Positions 33,209 to 44,571 of a stretch of DNA of 64,000 bases are shown here, one piece after another (the stretch's first letter is position 1; every line of letters starts with the position of its first letter). The notes beneath the pieces are model-generated. The model saw only the letters and a list, made by a program, of their open reading frames with translations, made no database searches and was not told where the DNA came from. The position numbers were made by a program, and so were the translations under genes. The DNA comes from Moniliella sp. 'wahieum' (taxonomy: Eukaryota; Basidiomycota; Moniliellomycetes; Moniliellales; Moniliellaceae), in contig RSEE01000050.1 in NCBI GenBank assembly GCA_003971905.1, positions 372,001-436,000 of the forward strand. The letters run 5' to 3'.

Positions 33209-34451
33209 ATGTCCACCCTGGCCGGCGCGTACCCTGCCTCGGCGCTTGTCAAACGCGCCCGCGTCGATGACGACCCCGAGGATGCACCTGCCTCCAAGCA
33301 GATGGCGCTCACCACCGCCCAGGGTGGCAAGGCTAAGGGCCCCGTCCACACGGTCAAGCGGCTGAGCCATCTGCAGGCACCTATTGTGTCCCTCACGGAG
33401 GCCATTCAGTATGTTGCGATTTGGGGCCATACTGGTTTTGTAGGTATTGTACTAACCTCTTTTGCTCCTCAGGCCGAGATTCTTGATTGCAAATTTTCTC
33501 CCGATGGCCAATTCATTGCTGCCGCTGGCGGGGATCACTTCATCTGTGAGCAGCATTCATCCCTCCCCTCATTTGCGGAAGAGACAGCCACTAACCACGC
33601 CTACCATTAGCACTATGGGAGACGTTTGGCGAAAATCGCAATATTGGTCGTTTGCAAGGCCACAAAGGCGGTCACTGCCTGTGTTGGTCGCCTACGGCGC
33701 CAAGGTTACAACCCCGTCTCTACAGTGCCTCTGCCGACTCAACAATCATTGTGTGGAACGGGGCGACGGGGGAGAAGGTGCGCCGTCTGCGCTCGCACAA
33801 GGACGTGGTCAATTGTGTGGCGTGCACCCGAGGGCTGGACCGGGAACTGCTTGTGTCGGGGGGCAACGATGGGTGGGTGCTTGTGTGGGATCCCGAGGGG
33901 GAGCGATGGCCATTGGAACGCATTCGTGTTGGCTACCCGGTTACCTCGGTCGAGTTTTCGAACGATGGAATGCAAGTCTATGTTTCGGGTGTAGACAACG
34001 AAGTGCACGCCTACGATCTGAGTCGCAAGCTCATCAGTTTCAATCTGCAAGGCCATACCGACACCATCCTCTCTTCCTCCCTCAGCCCCAATGGCTCCTT
34101 CCTCGCCACGTATTCGCTCGACTCGACGGTGCGGATCTGGTGTGCGTCCTTTTGTCCCAGAACCTGCAGCGGGTCACGTGGGCCCCCCGACTGGTCCGCT
34201 CGCTCGAAGGCGCTCCTGCTGGATTTGAGGGTCTGCTGATCCGCATTGCCTGGAGCGCCGACAACACCAAGATCAGCTGTGGCGGAGCGGATCGGACGTC
34301 CACGATCTGGGACGTAGAGAGCGGAAAGACACTGTACAAACTCCCTGGCCACAGAGGTACCTGCACCGCCGTCGCCTTCCACCCTGCTGAGCCCATCTTG
34401 CTGTCCAGCTCGACGGATATGACCATGTTCCTGGGTGAGGTGGAGCTGTGA
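33209..34451 (+). CDS. U5 snRNP WD40 protein SNRNP40/Cwf17
   Basis: A seven-bladed WD40 protein of the U5 snRNP (human SNRNP40, S. pombe Cwf17). The N-terminus MSTLAGAYPASALVKRARVD is typical. After an intron at 33409-33472 with a perfect TACTAAC branch site (33450) comes AEILDCKFSPDGQFIAAAGG; a second intron (33546-33610) leads to LWETFGENRNIGRLQGHKGG. Further repeats are LYSASADSTIIVWNGATGEK, RLRSHKDVVNC, LLVSGGNDGWVLVWDPEG, VYVSGVDNEVHAYDLSRK, LQGHTDTILS, YSLDSTVRIW, VRPFVPEPAAGH, GADRTSTIWDVESGKTLYKL and SSSTDMTMFLGEVEL. The VRPFVPEP block matches the family's DVRPFAPKE, showing that 34140-34170 is coding with a lost base, not an intron. Frame changes also occur at 33395 (one G short), 33630 and 33710. 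Confidence 0.9.
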
Positions 34452-34468
34452 CATGTGATGGGTGAGAT

Positions 34469-34530
34469 GCGAGGAGCGAGGAGCGAGGAGCTTGGGGGTT
34501 CAGCGTTGGAACATGGAAGCTTGAAGCTTG
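34469..34530. repeat. Heptamer arrays GCGAGGA and TGAAGCT
   Basis: Three tandem GCGAGGA units (34469-34491) lie 18 bp after the SNRNP40 stop; AAGCTTGAAGCTTGAATG follows at 34517. Two unrelated sequences share the same 7-bp period. Confidence 0.85.
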
Positions 34531-35170
34531 AATGCGTTGAGGCGAGGCGGGGTTGGGGGGCAGCCACGCTGTTGCCTGTAGAACTCAACGTTGCTGACGG
34601 TGGATGCACGCTCAACTTTGATGCATGATGCACAGCGATCGGTGATTGACCCGGGTGGCTGGTGAGATCGAGCTTGAGGTTGGTCTTCTGTATTGGCAAA
34701 ACTGCGCCAAAACGCCTTCTGGCTTCCTAGTACGAACGAAGTGCATGTCTGTCTGTACAAACACGTGAGCTCAGGCAGTGCCTGGCGAAGGACCGACAGG
34801 GACGCAGATGGGATGGGTGGGACAGCACGTGGCTTTGTGCAGGCCGCCATTCAATATTCAGTGGAAGGGTGGTGCTTGGCGCTGGAGTTGGAGCCTGCTG
34901 GGCGCTGGAGCTGGATCTGCGGGGAGCTGGTCTCATTAGCGCGTGGCAAGCCAATATGACGGGATGGGGGGACCGATGGGGATCAAGCTTCAAGTGGCTG
35001 AGTCTGGGGCTGTCCGCTGAGCCAGCCTGAGTACAGTGGCTGGGTGGCTTCGTTGCATGTTGACTGGTGGGCCCTGGCGCGACGTGGGAGGGCGGGGCGG
35101 GGCGGAGGGGCAGTGGCCGCGGGGTCGGAGGGAGGATGTTACGAGGACCGCTGCTGGCTCTTGTCGTGTG

Positions 35171-35194
35171 GGATGGATGATGGATGATGGATGA
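35171..35194. repeat. Heptamer array, ATGGATG units
   Basis: Three tandem units; the reverse strand reads TCATCCA, TCA plus four bases. Confidence 0.85.
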
Positions 35195-35535
35195 GGGTCA
35201 TCCATCCAGCGGAGCATCCGCCTGGCACAGCGCGTGCGTGGGGGCATGTGCGGGAGCGAGCAGGCTCAAAAGTGGAGCCTGGCTGGGAGCGAGCCCTTAG
35301 ACCAAGCGAGCGAGCTGCCTGCGCTCCATGCGCTCCATCCGTCCAGCTGCGGCAGACCGCCCGCGAGCACCAGCATGCAGCCTCCCCGCACCGCCGCCTC
35401 CGTCGCCCCGCTCCCCACCGGCCCCCATCACCTCCTCTTCCACCCGATACTTCTCCTTCTCCTTCTCCATCCCCTTTTCCGTCTCCTCCCCGCGTCCAGC
35501 CCCGTGTATCTGCGGCCGCGGTTCATCTCGCCATC

Positions 35536-38500
35536 ATGGTCAGGCATGCCGCTGCCGCTGCTGCAACGCTGGCCGCCACCCTCCTTTCTCTGTCTCTGGG
35601 CCCGGCGCCCGTGGCAGCCCAACAAGTAACGCTCACCCCACCAGCGACCATCAACGGCATGGCCAAGGGTGTCTCCCCCGTCATCGACGCCACCTTCATG
35701 GGCGTTGGCATCGAGCCCAGCAACCTCCTCGCCTTTACTGCCGCCGATGCTCCCAACCCGCTCACCAACCAGCTGCTAGGCAACATTGCTACCTACATGG
35801 GTGCGCCCCCCCATATTCGAGTAGGAGGCAACAGCGGCGACAACATGCTCTACGACCCATCCAACACTTCTCTTGGTATCGAGAACAACCCCAACGCGCA
35901 AGGCCCAGGTAAAAAGGGTTCCCAAACAGATAGTTGGACCTATGGCCCGGCTTACTACCAAGCCATGGACAACTTCCCCAAGGGCACTCCAATTACATTT
36001 GGCCTCAACCTCGCCTACAATGCCAACGACTCAATCTCGAGGGTGATTGACCAGACCACCTCTTTATTTTCTTCCATCAAAAAGGTCAGCATCAATTCGC
36101 TTGAGATTGGAAACGAGCCCGACCTGTACTTGGTCAATCAGTACCGTCCTGCCTCATGGACTGTGGACGACTACGGTAATGAGTGGCTCGCCAAAGCCAA
36201 TGCTGTGTACCAGCAAGTGATCAAGCCTCGAAAGCTGCGCCAAGACATGTTTGAGGCGGCCAGCACGGCGACAACGGCCACCAAAAACGGCCATCCGTAT
36301 CGCATCTCCAACTTGATGAGCACAGCCGTCGCTTCGTCCAATGGTCAATACCTCAAGGGCTGGTCTCAACACGACTATATTGTGAGTTGCGCCCCTTCTC
36401 TTGTGCGATTCCAAAGGACCAAACTGACCCCAGTGTGTGTATCGAACAAGTTTACGTCGGCGTCTCGAACTCCCAACTGACCATCGACAGGCTGCTTAAC
36501 CTCCCGGCCACGGCCCAGCAATTTTCAGAGTGGAGCAGCCAAGCGCAACACAAGCCAACCAAACTGGCAAGCCGTATTATATCCGAGAGATGGGATCGGT
36601 TGGACCTACAGGCATTAAGGGCATCAGTGATACGTTTGGTACGCTTCCCCCTCCCCCCCGCTTATGCCGCCTCTTTGTTCCGGGAAGGCGTGAAAACGAA
36701 AAGAATACTGATTGGATCGATGTATTTGCGTTTGACAGCCAACTCGCTTTGGACGTTCAACTTCTTCTTGTATGCTTCAACCGTGGGAGTATCGAGCGTG
36801 CAAATGCACATGACAATTCCTATGCCGCCCCTGGCAGCCCAACATGCAAGGAACACTGGCCCTCATGTGCGGTCGAGCTACTATGCCTTTGCAGCTATGA
36901 GCCAGATTCTTGGGACAGGTTGCAATACAAACATTGCCACTGTTGACCTCACATGTTCAACACAATGTTCCCGGCAACTACAACAACCGTTTGGCTGCGT
37001 ACGCAGTGTACCGCCAAAACAAGCTTCAAAGCATCGTTCTCTTCAATGCCAACCCTGTGGGTGCCAATGTTAATACGCCCCCTCCCCAGAAGCGCCAACA
37101 AAGCACGGCATTTCCCTCTGGCAAGCGCCAGGCTCCACCCGGTGCCTCATTCAGTATCTCCGTACCGAACCTCAAAGGGAAAACGTTTTTTCTCTCGGCA
37201 CTAGAGGCGGCATCATCAACCGCAACCCAAAACACTACCTGGAACGGCCTGGACTTTGAATCGAAGGGGACGGGCGCACCCCACCAGATCAATCAAACCG
37301 ACGCTAGCAAGAAACAGCAGACTGCTACTGTTGGTCCAGATGGCACGTTGTCTGTCACCGTTCCTGACAGCTCGGCCATGGTAGCCAATCTCAACGTCGT
37401 TTTGGGGGCCGACGATGGTTCCAAAAGTCTGTGTTCCGCCAATGGTTCGTCGGCTTCCAATACACCCACCGGGTCTTCCCCTGGTGGGTTCACTGGTCAC
37501 GTATCGTCTCACTCTTCGTCCTCCAAAAAGATCATCATCATTGCGGCTGCTGCGGGCGGAGGGGGGCCTTGGCTGCGATCATCGCCGCTGCCATTGCTGT
37601 GGCTTGCATCCGTAAGAAGAGACGGGCCAAGACGACGCTGTTAGCCGGCCGCATGGGACGGTATGACAGTACGCCCCTACCTTTAGGTTCAGAGTTTGGG
37701 GTGGGCAAGTCCTATGGCAATAGCCGCATCACTCCAAGCAGCACACACCTTATGCAAGACGACGAGTACGCCATGGCCGATCGTGCAGGTACCCGCATGG
37801 GCCCCTCATCGCATGGGCTCCAACGCGGTTCGAGTGCCGCTGCGGCAGGATACGAGTACGCGGTGGCTCACAGCAAGAAAGTGTCCTCGACCACCATCAG
37901 TACGATGGGCGATAATAAGGAGGGCTTTATGGAGGGGGAAAGCAAACAGGTGGATCCCACTGGGTATGTTTACGGATACGACGTGGGTGCTCGCCATACC
38001 CGCGACATCTCTACCGATACCTTTGCTGATGGCACGACACGCAACCTTGCCTTAGCCGAGCTGGGCGGAACAGCTTTCCGAGGCACTGGTCAAAACCAAT
38101 ACGCGTATGTCCCCTATGCCCCCGGGTATGGGTCCTATTATTCTCAGCCATCCCAGGAACAGCCCGTGCCTCGGCCAACCCAACCACCCAACCCGCGTGC
38201 CCAGCCATCTTATGCGAACGCCCCGATTCCAACCCACACCCAGTCCGCCTCAAACTGGAGGGCAGCTAATCAGCCTGGGCGGGCCACCCAACAACCCGCT
38301 TCAACGATGCATCGCAGTGCCAGTCGCACCCTCCTTGAACCTCCCAACCAGCAAGACAGCTGGGCTGGCGCTCGCCCTGACAGTTTGGCGCCTTCGGATG
38401 CCGCGGGTGCAATTGGCGCCTTGGCCTTGACGGACGGCTCTGGACACGAGTCCGCCACAGACAACAGCACCACCGGGTGGGGCGCGTCGCCCCTCCCACG

Positions 38501-39251
38501 TCGCGGACGCCCACGCGAAGCCGAATTAACTGATGTCAGGCCAGACTGGCAAGTGTATGGTCATCCAAGCGCACAACGACGTGGGTATGCTGAACCAAGA
38601 ACGCAACCCCCTGTCCCCTTCCCCCTACGCGGCCTCGCTCTCGATCCCAGCCTGGCAGGGCAGAGCCTTTCCCGAGCACAGATGTACCTGTCCCCCCTCC
38701 CAGCCAGAGGTACCCTCAAGGCTCGCGGGCTGCAGCACTAGGGGCGGCGCACCAAGCTGCTCGGGCAAGGGACCGGCCACGTGCTCAGTCGGCCTCGTGT
38801 GGCTGCATCCAATCCAAGGGTTACCGAGACAGACGGTGAGAGTTCCCAGGCGGAGCGCCAAGCGTACAACCAATGGTACCACCAGCACTACGCCCCGCGT
38901 CCAGCTGCACAGCCTGCCTCGGCAATGCCACCAGCGCTGCCTTCCCCCTCGGAAAGGAGGGACAATCCATGGTACGCCTATGCAGGTCCGGCCCAAGCTC
39001 GGGCAGCACCTCCCTCGCACCCCCGAGCCCCCTTGGGCCCACGCCCGCCGCCCTCAGCTCCGCAGTACGCTACCGGCTCGACGGCCCAGGGACCTACGGG
39101 CTACGGCCAGTATCCTTCATCATCCCAATCCAACTTGAGCGGATGGTACACATACACGCACCCTTCCCAAAACGCTCCTTCCTCTGGATCACGCGGCGCC
39201 GTGCGTCAAGCTCGTGCGGACGCCCAAGCGCGGTCCGGATACCAATGGTGA
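35536..39251 (+). CDS. GH79 beta-glucuronidase-like ectodomain with TM span and long cytoplasmic tail
   Basis: A signal peptide (MVRHAAAAAATLAATLLSLS to PAPVAAQQ) is followed by a GH79 family glycoside hydrolase: FMGVGIEPSNLLAF, GAPPHIRVGGNSGDNMLYDP, PITFGLNLAYNAND, INSLEIGNEPDLY (NEP, likely acid/base Glu) and KPYYIREMGSVGPTG with the candidate nucleophile Glu. Introns with GTGAGT (from 36382) and GTACGC (36639-36738) donors are clear. The GH79 beta domain follows (NYNNRLAAYAVYRQNKLQSI, FFLSALEAASST). Then comes a Ser/Gly-rich stalk, one membrane helix (KKIIIIAAAA to ALAAIIAAAIAVACI) and a basic stop-transfer (RKKRRAKTT), followed by roughly 500 residues of Tyr/Pro/Gln/Ser-rich tail ending RADAQARSGYQW. 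Frame changes lie near 36470, 36820, 36940, 37565 and 38740. Substrate is unknown; beta-glucuronosides are inferred from the family. Confidence 0.82.
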
Positions 39252-40409
39252 TTGGCGATTGTTTCCAGTTTCCCATCAACTCTGAGACGTTGGCGATGAC
39301 CCACATTTCTTCCCGTGGATTCAGTCTCGTCTCGCCTTACCTATCCCCCCACACTCGCTCGCACCTTAATTGAAGGTTCTTCCTGTTCCCCCCCCCCCCC
39401 CGCTCCTTATCTTGTTTTGCTGTTGGCCTCTTTCCTGCCTTACTCCCTGGTCTATACTACTTCGTATCTGGCTCGAATTTGCTCTACCCTCTTGGATTTT
39501 GCAGGCGCACCACACCGCGCAACCGAATGTCAGTGCCGTGTCGGGTCGGGTCAGGTCGGTTCCTAAAGACCATTGGTCTTCCGTCCCGTCCTCGTGTCTT
39601 GATTCTCCCTGTTACGGTCCAGGTCAGCCAGGCGCGCCGCACGGAACGTAGAAGGTTTAGTCTAGGTTTGCTTGTGCCCTGGAGGCTCACAATGTATCCC
39701 TTCTACTGTTACACTTATATTGCCTGCAACGCTGGATGTACAGCCGTTTGTTCTAGGGATCATATGATGCACATAATGTTTGTTGACTGTTAGTTATTGT
39801 TCCTGTTCTCTACTAATTCCATGAACCCCCTTCGCACCCACGTGTCGAGCAGACATACCCCCCTCCCTTCCCCTACTACGCCATCCATCCGCACAGAGAT
39901 GCCTCGGCCGACCGTAATGGAGCCTGTACTAACTGCGCGTGGGCACTCTAGGCTAACCATCAAACTAAAGGGGAGATGTAAGGGATAATGGGGGGATGTG
40001 GAGGGGGAGATGTGTGTGGCCAAGTCGGATCTGGATCTTCAACTTCACCCTTCAAGCTTCACCGGCTTCACCTCCCTCTCTTCGAGAAGGCCTTGGTGCG
40101 GAAGGTAAAAACGACAAAAAGATAAAACCTGACCAGCATATACATCAACTGCTCTCTATTGCGCCGTTTCCCCTTGCGACCAGAGGGCACAGTGATTGCA
40201 ACGAGGACATGATGCTTTGTGAAAGAAAAAAAACACAGAAAATGGGCAAGACAAACATAACATGGTGGTACCCGGGCCTACTTTGCTTACGCCAGCCGTT
40301 GCAATAAAGACTCGAAACTGGCGAGAACGAGGAGTGAGCGCGCTGAGTGTTGAATGTAGAGCGTTAAGCGTTTAACGGGGTGCGGGGAGCAATCCGGTAT
40401 GCGCTCATA
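39252..40409. other. Intergenic region between convergent genes
   Basis: No protein-like frame. It has a run of 14 C at 39388-39401, a TTCAAGCTTCACCGGCTTCACC word (mixed AGCT and CCGG) near 40050, and CGTTAAGCGTTTAACG near 40361. The first part is probably the GH79 3' UTR. Confidence 0.5.
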
Positions 40410-41476
40410 TCATATGTACCCAGACTCGGTGGTCAACCCACTGAACTTGGTATCGGTGCGAATGGGGTTGTATTCGCTGAACGAAGGCGCAGCGTACGAG
40501 TCTGAAAGGGAAATGGGCCGAGGCACGGCGCGGCCAGTGGACATGTACTGCGAAAGCGATTGTGCTTGCTCTTCGTTCTCAAAGGGCTCCGGAGCGTAGT
40601 GAATCGGAATGCCAGCGCCCGGTGGGGCAGAAAACACTTTCTTGGTCACCTTGAGCATCCGCTTGCCTAGTCCTTTGTTGCCCGCCTCACCCCGATCCAG
40701 GTCCCGACTGCCAATCGTCGATGCGTAGTCGGGGGGCAACCCACGAGCACGCAAGTCTTTCCGTTCGTCGCGGCGTTGTTGTTGGATGTGGAGGGGCAAG
40801 TGGGAAAGACGAGGACCTTGAGACGCAGCCTGACCAAAGTACCATACAAAACGCGATACGTCCTTAGCGTACACCCCATCTTCCCGTCGCATCGTCACGC
40901 TCACCGTGATGGAGGAGCAGACGACATCGGGAATCTCCTCGTTGCTCAAATCAATCACAACGGGTACCGTTACCTTGGCAAGCATCTGCTGCGGCACGTA
41001 CTTGTACCGCATGTCGGACGTGAACGTCTCGGTAGGCACCCCCGTGCGCTCATTGATGTGCAATGGGTTGATGATAACTTGCAGATCGTTGTCCATTACC
41101 ACATCGACGCATTCCTCACGCAGCTCCAGCTGGTTGTTGCGACCACAAAAAAACAGAGACTTCGTTGGGGTGGTGAGTACAGCAAGAATTCAATGGGAAA
41201 AGATGGTGGGGCCGCTGCAAGAGCAAAAAAGCAAGAGCAAGGGAGAGTCTAGGAAGGGGAGCAAGGGCGTACCTCGAATGCAACGCGGTCGCCATCGCTG
41301 TTCTTGAGCATGCGGCAACGGCACGGACTGTTGGTGGTGGACCAAGCAGTGGCCTCGCCATTGTGGCGGAAGAAGTAGGGCGCTTGGTAGAGCTCGTCGG
41401 GCTGCTTGAGCGTGTGCACTACGTGGCTCTTGGGCACAGGCAGCTTGGCGGCGAGTTTGTCGAGGGTGGCGCTCAT
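40410..41476 (-). CDS. Intact 307-residue protein, unknown
   Basis: Exon 1 (41273-41476) starts MSATLDKLAAKLPVPKSHVV and includes DELYQAPYFFRHNGEATAWS and CRCRMLKNSDGDRVAFE. A 143-bp intron (41130-41272, GTACGC donor, ACCAG acceptor) joins it in phase to ELREECVDVVMDNDLQVIIN, TETFTSDMRYKYVPQQMLAK, VTVPVVIDLSNEEIPDVVCS and SVTMRREDGVYAKDVSRFVW. The C-terminal third is basic and then Ser/Tyr-rich (PRPISLSDSYAAPSFSEYNP). There is no signal peptide or membrane helix. Alternating strand-like segments suggest a beta-rich domain of about 150 residues. I do not recognise the family. Unlike most genes here it needs no frame correction, so it can be used as an internal reference. Confidence 0.8.
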
Positions 41477-42244
41477 GGTGGGCAGGGGGGCGAGCGGTGG
41501 AGAGAAGGCAGATGGGTCGCTGGGATGGAGGAGGGGAGAGGGGAGAAGGGCCACCTGGGAGGACCAGTGGGGGGAAAACCGAGCCAAACCGCATGCTTTG
41601 GCTGTCACTAGTGTCACTGGCGGGCTGGGCACCAGCAGGGGCACAGGCGCTGTGCCAGAATGTGCCAGGGTTGGCGGTGGCCTGGGATGCATGTGGTGTG
41701 CTATAGCGTGTGCTGCGTCGCCATCGCCAGGCACAGCAGCACACCCAGACTGCCGCCCTGCCACTCCGATAGCCGATACGCTGGCGCACTGCGCCCCAGG
41801 CTGCGCGCTTTGCCCCCCACACAGGCGCCGTGCCCCATGCGTCCAGTGTGCCGAGCCCCAGGCGGCGCACCTGCCCAGTGTCTCCGTCCCCCGGCGCCTT
41901 ATCGCCGCCCAGGCCGACGGGCCCCTGCCCGTTTGGGCGAGCAGTGCGCCCCCAGACCGTCTCTCGGCCGGAGCTACGCCGACCGCTGATCCCCGATCGA
42001 TGACCAGGGGAGAGTATATATTTAGGTCGCAGATCGCTGGCTGGTACAGCAATTGGTGCGATGTGGTTGGGACAGAGCAGACGCCCAGACACGCATCCTC
42101 AGTTCTTGCCTTCCTTCTGGGGGAACGCAGAAGAGCAACGAGGAAGAGGTTCCCTCTGCGCCCGCGCGTCGCAAAACGTGCGAGGAAGAACAGAGTAACA
42201 GAGACATCTAGCGCGATCTAGGAACCGGAAGTAATTATTGCCTA
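41477..42244. other. GC-rich upstream region without a gene
   Basis: Rich in CTGGC/GCCAG and CTGTGCC words with long but composition-driven frames on both strands. A TATA-like GAGAGTATATATTTAGG near 42010 is present. Nothing here resembles a protein. Confidence 0.5.
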
Positions 42245-42490
42245 CTTTACTGAGTCCCAATGGAGATGGTTCACCGCTCGGATGTCTATATACTACGTTC
42301 ATCCGTATCCATACGCGCTTCCTCGGGTATGGGAACGGATGGCGGGCCCCAGAGGGCCCTGATCTCCTGGCGTTTCTCCTGGTTCCTTAAACGAGGTTGG
42401 CTAACCAGCAGCACATGCTGGATGAACGGGTTATTAGTTAGCCTTAAAAGCTCTGTCACTGATGTGGTTACGGTATAGAGGCTTTTTGCC
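42245..42490 (+). repeat. Dispersed repeat family R1, copy B
   Basis: Contains CGCTCGGATGTC, TACGTTCATCCGTATCCA, TACGCGCTTCCT, GGGAACGGATGGCGGGC, CCTGATCTCCTGGCG, CTGGTTCCTTAA, GGATGAACGG and AGCCTTAAAAGCTCTGTCA, in the order seen in copies A and C. It lacks the GTTTAGGCGTAGC piece present in the other two. Confidence 0.75.
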
Positions 42491-42737
42491 AAACGGAGCA
42501 ATTCTGGACCAAATGCGCTAAGATGAAATACATTCGAGGCAAAGGATCCCCAAAGGTGACTAAAAGGAAGAGAAAAGAAGAATCGAAGAGGCCTGGGGGC
42601 GCAATCAAGCGGAGGTATTCACCCATGTCGCGAAAGATGTACAGATGTCAACTCAATTTGAGAGTAGTATAAGGTGTGCGAGACACACCCGTCCACTCTC
42701 ATAACAAAACAGATCCACTGCATAGCAGGGAGAGGGT

Positions 42738-43103
42738 TTATGCCGCCCTACTGGCTAGCAACCGAACGAGCTCGATCACTTGATCCGGGTCTTTCCGCAT
42801 CAGGTAGCGCAATTCCTGCTCGGTGCTTTGCTCTGCAGAACTGGGCGAGAGGGTAAAGCTGGTCTTGGGAACCTTGCGATGCTCTTCATGCACTTCAACG
42901 TTTCCATCAGGGTAGATTGACAACGCCCCACTTAAGCGTGCCTTGACCATGCTGGGGGATGCGCTGCTGCGGTCATTGCACACATAGCCTGTAAAGACCG
43001 TGTAAGACTGTGATGCGCTAGAGGTGCGAGACCAGCACCAAGAGGGCGAAGAAGGGGCTCGGGCGTGAGAGTATGATGTGGACGAGGGGTAGTCAAGTAC
43101 CAA
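42738..43103 (-). CDS. Possible coding exon, unknown
   Basis: An open minus-strand frame of about 120 codons with protein-like composition: QSYTVFTGYVCNDRSSASPS, ARLSGALSIYPDGNVEVHEE, then EQELRYLMRKDPDQVIELVR and LLASRAA before the stop. There is no ATG at its upstream end, and a pyrimidine-rich TTTCTTGGTTTATTCGCAG acceptor lies just before it, so it is probably the last exon of a spliced gene whose first exon I cannot place. No domain is recognised. Confidence 0.4.
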   Translation of the reverse strand: MVLDYPSSTSYSHARAPSSPSWCWSRTSSASQSYTVFTGYVCNDRSSASPSMVKARLSGALSIYPDGNVEVHEEHRKVPKTSFTLSPSSAEQSTEQELRYLMRKDPDQVIELVRLLASRAA

Positions 43104-43548
43104 GTCAGACTCTGCGAATAAACCAAGAAAGCAAACAGAGTGTCAGTACTCGCTCTTCTTGGTTTCTGGAGAGAGAAGAGGGAACAGACTTCTGCCTTGC
43201 AGCAGAGGACGTGCAAGACCGGAAGCCAACAGAGAAAAGGATTGGTGATATAGCGATACTAACCATGTTTGCTCAACGGCTGAATCGCAGATGGAGATGA
43301 AGAGGAAGGATGGGCACAATGTTTCTTGTGTCGGCGTTGTTGATGGCGCAGAACTGTATACACGAGAGTGCAGACAACAAAGGAGCGATATGGGTATCTT
43401 CAATGATCCATGTATGGCTCCTCTTTATATATACAATTGCACATTCACATCAGCATTCGATTCTTGGCCCCTTCTTCCCGGGGTTTCCCCTTTTCATCCA
43501 TTGGCGCAAGTTGTCTATACCTGATGAAAAGGTGTTGGTGTGGTATCA

Positions 43549-43580
43549 ATATCATGCATCATGCATCATGTATCATGTGA
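43549..43580. repeat. Heptamer array, TCA+TGCA units
   Basis: ATCATGCATCATGCATCATG followed by TATCATG: three to four 7-bp units. Confidence 0.85.
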
Positions 43581-43829
43581 CCGCAGCGAAGGGTTAGGAT
43601 TCAATCATTAATCATGCATCTTCGTTCTTCCCTGAGACATCAAAAGGGGGAGTTACCCTCAGCTTCGGAGTTCTCGGGCCTTCTCATCGGCTTGAATTTG
43701 CTCATGGCTTATTGATTGATTGATCGCACCTAATCTCTGCAATTGTAGTAGCTATCCATTTTGACGACGCGAGGATACTACGGCACCAAGACGGCGAGCA
43801 AGTTGTTTGCGCATTGGAAGGAGTTGGCT

Positions 43830-44075
43830 ACTAAGTCTCAGTGGAAATGGTTCCTCGCTCGGATGTCAACCACGTTCCTCCGTGTCCATACGCGCTTCCT
43901 AGGGTACGGACCGGATGGCATGAGCCGGAGGGTCCTGATATCCTGGCGATCCCCCTGGTTCCTTGACCCTGGTGGCGCCCCTAAGTAACCCCCGCAAGAT
44001 GAACGGTTAGGTTTAGACGTAGCGTTCCCCTGTCCCAGCCTTCTTAAGTCTGCCAATGAAATGGACGTTATCTAA
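43830..44075 (+). repeat. Dispersed repeat family R1, copy C
   Basis: Aligns to copy B from CTCGCTCGGATGTC through CCATACGCGCTTCCT, ACCGGATGGC, GAGGGTCCTGATATCC, TGGCGATCCCCCTGG, and to copy A through GCAAGATGAACGG, TTTAGACGTAGC, TTCCCCTGTCCCAGCCTT. Copy C is therefore the bridge showing that the three belong together. Confidence 0.75.
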
Positions 44076-44454
44076 AGGGGCATTTTGTAAGCAGGGGTAA
44101 CATATGCTTTCCTATACATTAGAGTGCCAGGGCAGAACCCTATCGGATATAGGCGAGCTAGACTGGCTTTGGTGAGATCTGAGATGCGAGTGGCTGATCG
44201 TCGTTGGTCGTAGAGATATAGTTCACGCCTGTCAAATGTCACAGGGCTGAGTGGCTGGGCCGCAAACCGTGTTCGCTTCATACCTTCCTTTCCCTTCCGA
44301 GCCACGGTTCTATAACTAGCTGGTATATCGCACCAGAACTAAGAGCTATTAGGGGAGGTATGGGGGCTTCGTCTATGCCCCCCCCTTCAAGATGCTTCAA
44401 GGCCAGTAGGATGCTGGAAACCATCGGAACCTCCGAGTTGTGTTGTTAAGAAGC

Positions 44455-44472
44455 GGTGACCGGTGACCGGGG
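44455..44472. repeat. TGA+CCGG words
   Basis: GCGGTGACCGGTGACCGG, two units of TGACCGG. Confidence 0.7.
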
Positions 44473-44571
44473 CGGCGTGGCATATAATGCAGATGGGCAC
44501 TGAACCTGAACGCACTGCGGTGTGGTCACGGCACGGTGATCATCTGTTTCATTTTAGGGGGTGGGTGTAAC

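Larger units (their letters stand above)
34452..35535. other. Intergenic and upstream region of GH79 gene
   Basis: No recognisable protein. It begins with two heptamer arrays (34469-34530) and has a third at 35171-35194 about 340 bp before the GH79 start. A CT-rich CTTCTCCTTCTCCTTCTCC leader precedes the ATG. Confidence 0.5.
42491..43829. other. Sparse region around a possible small gene
   Basis: Apart from the tentative coding segment at 42738-43103 and the TGCA array at 43549-43580, nothing recognisable. A TATA-like CTTTATATATACAATTGC lies near 43430 in plus orientation. Confidence 0.45.

Noticed and set aside
34140-34169. Intron of about 28 bp in SNRNP40
   Set aside because: Too short to splice, and reading it in the next frame gives VRPFVPEPAAGH, which matches the conserved family segment; a lost base explains it.
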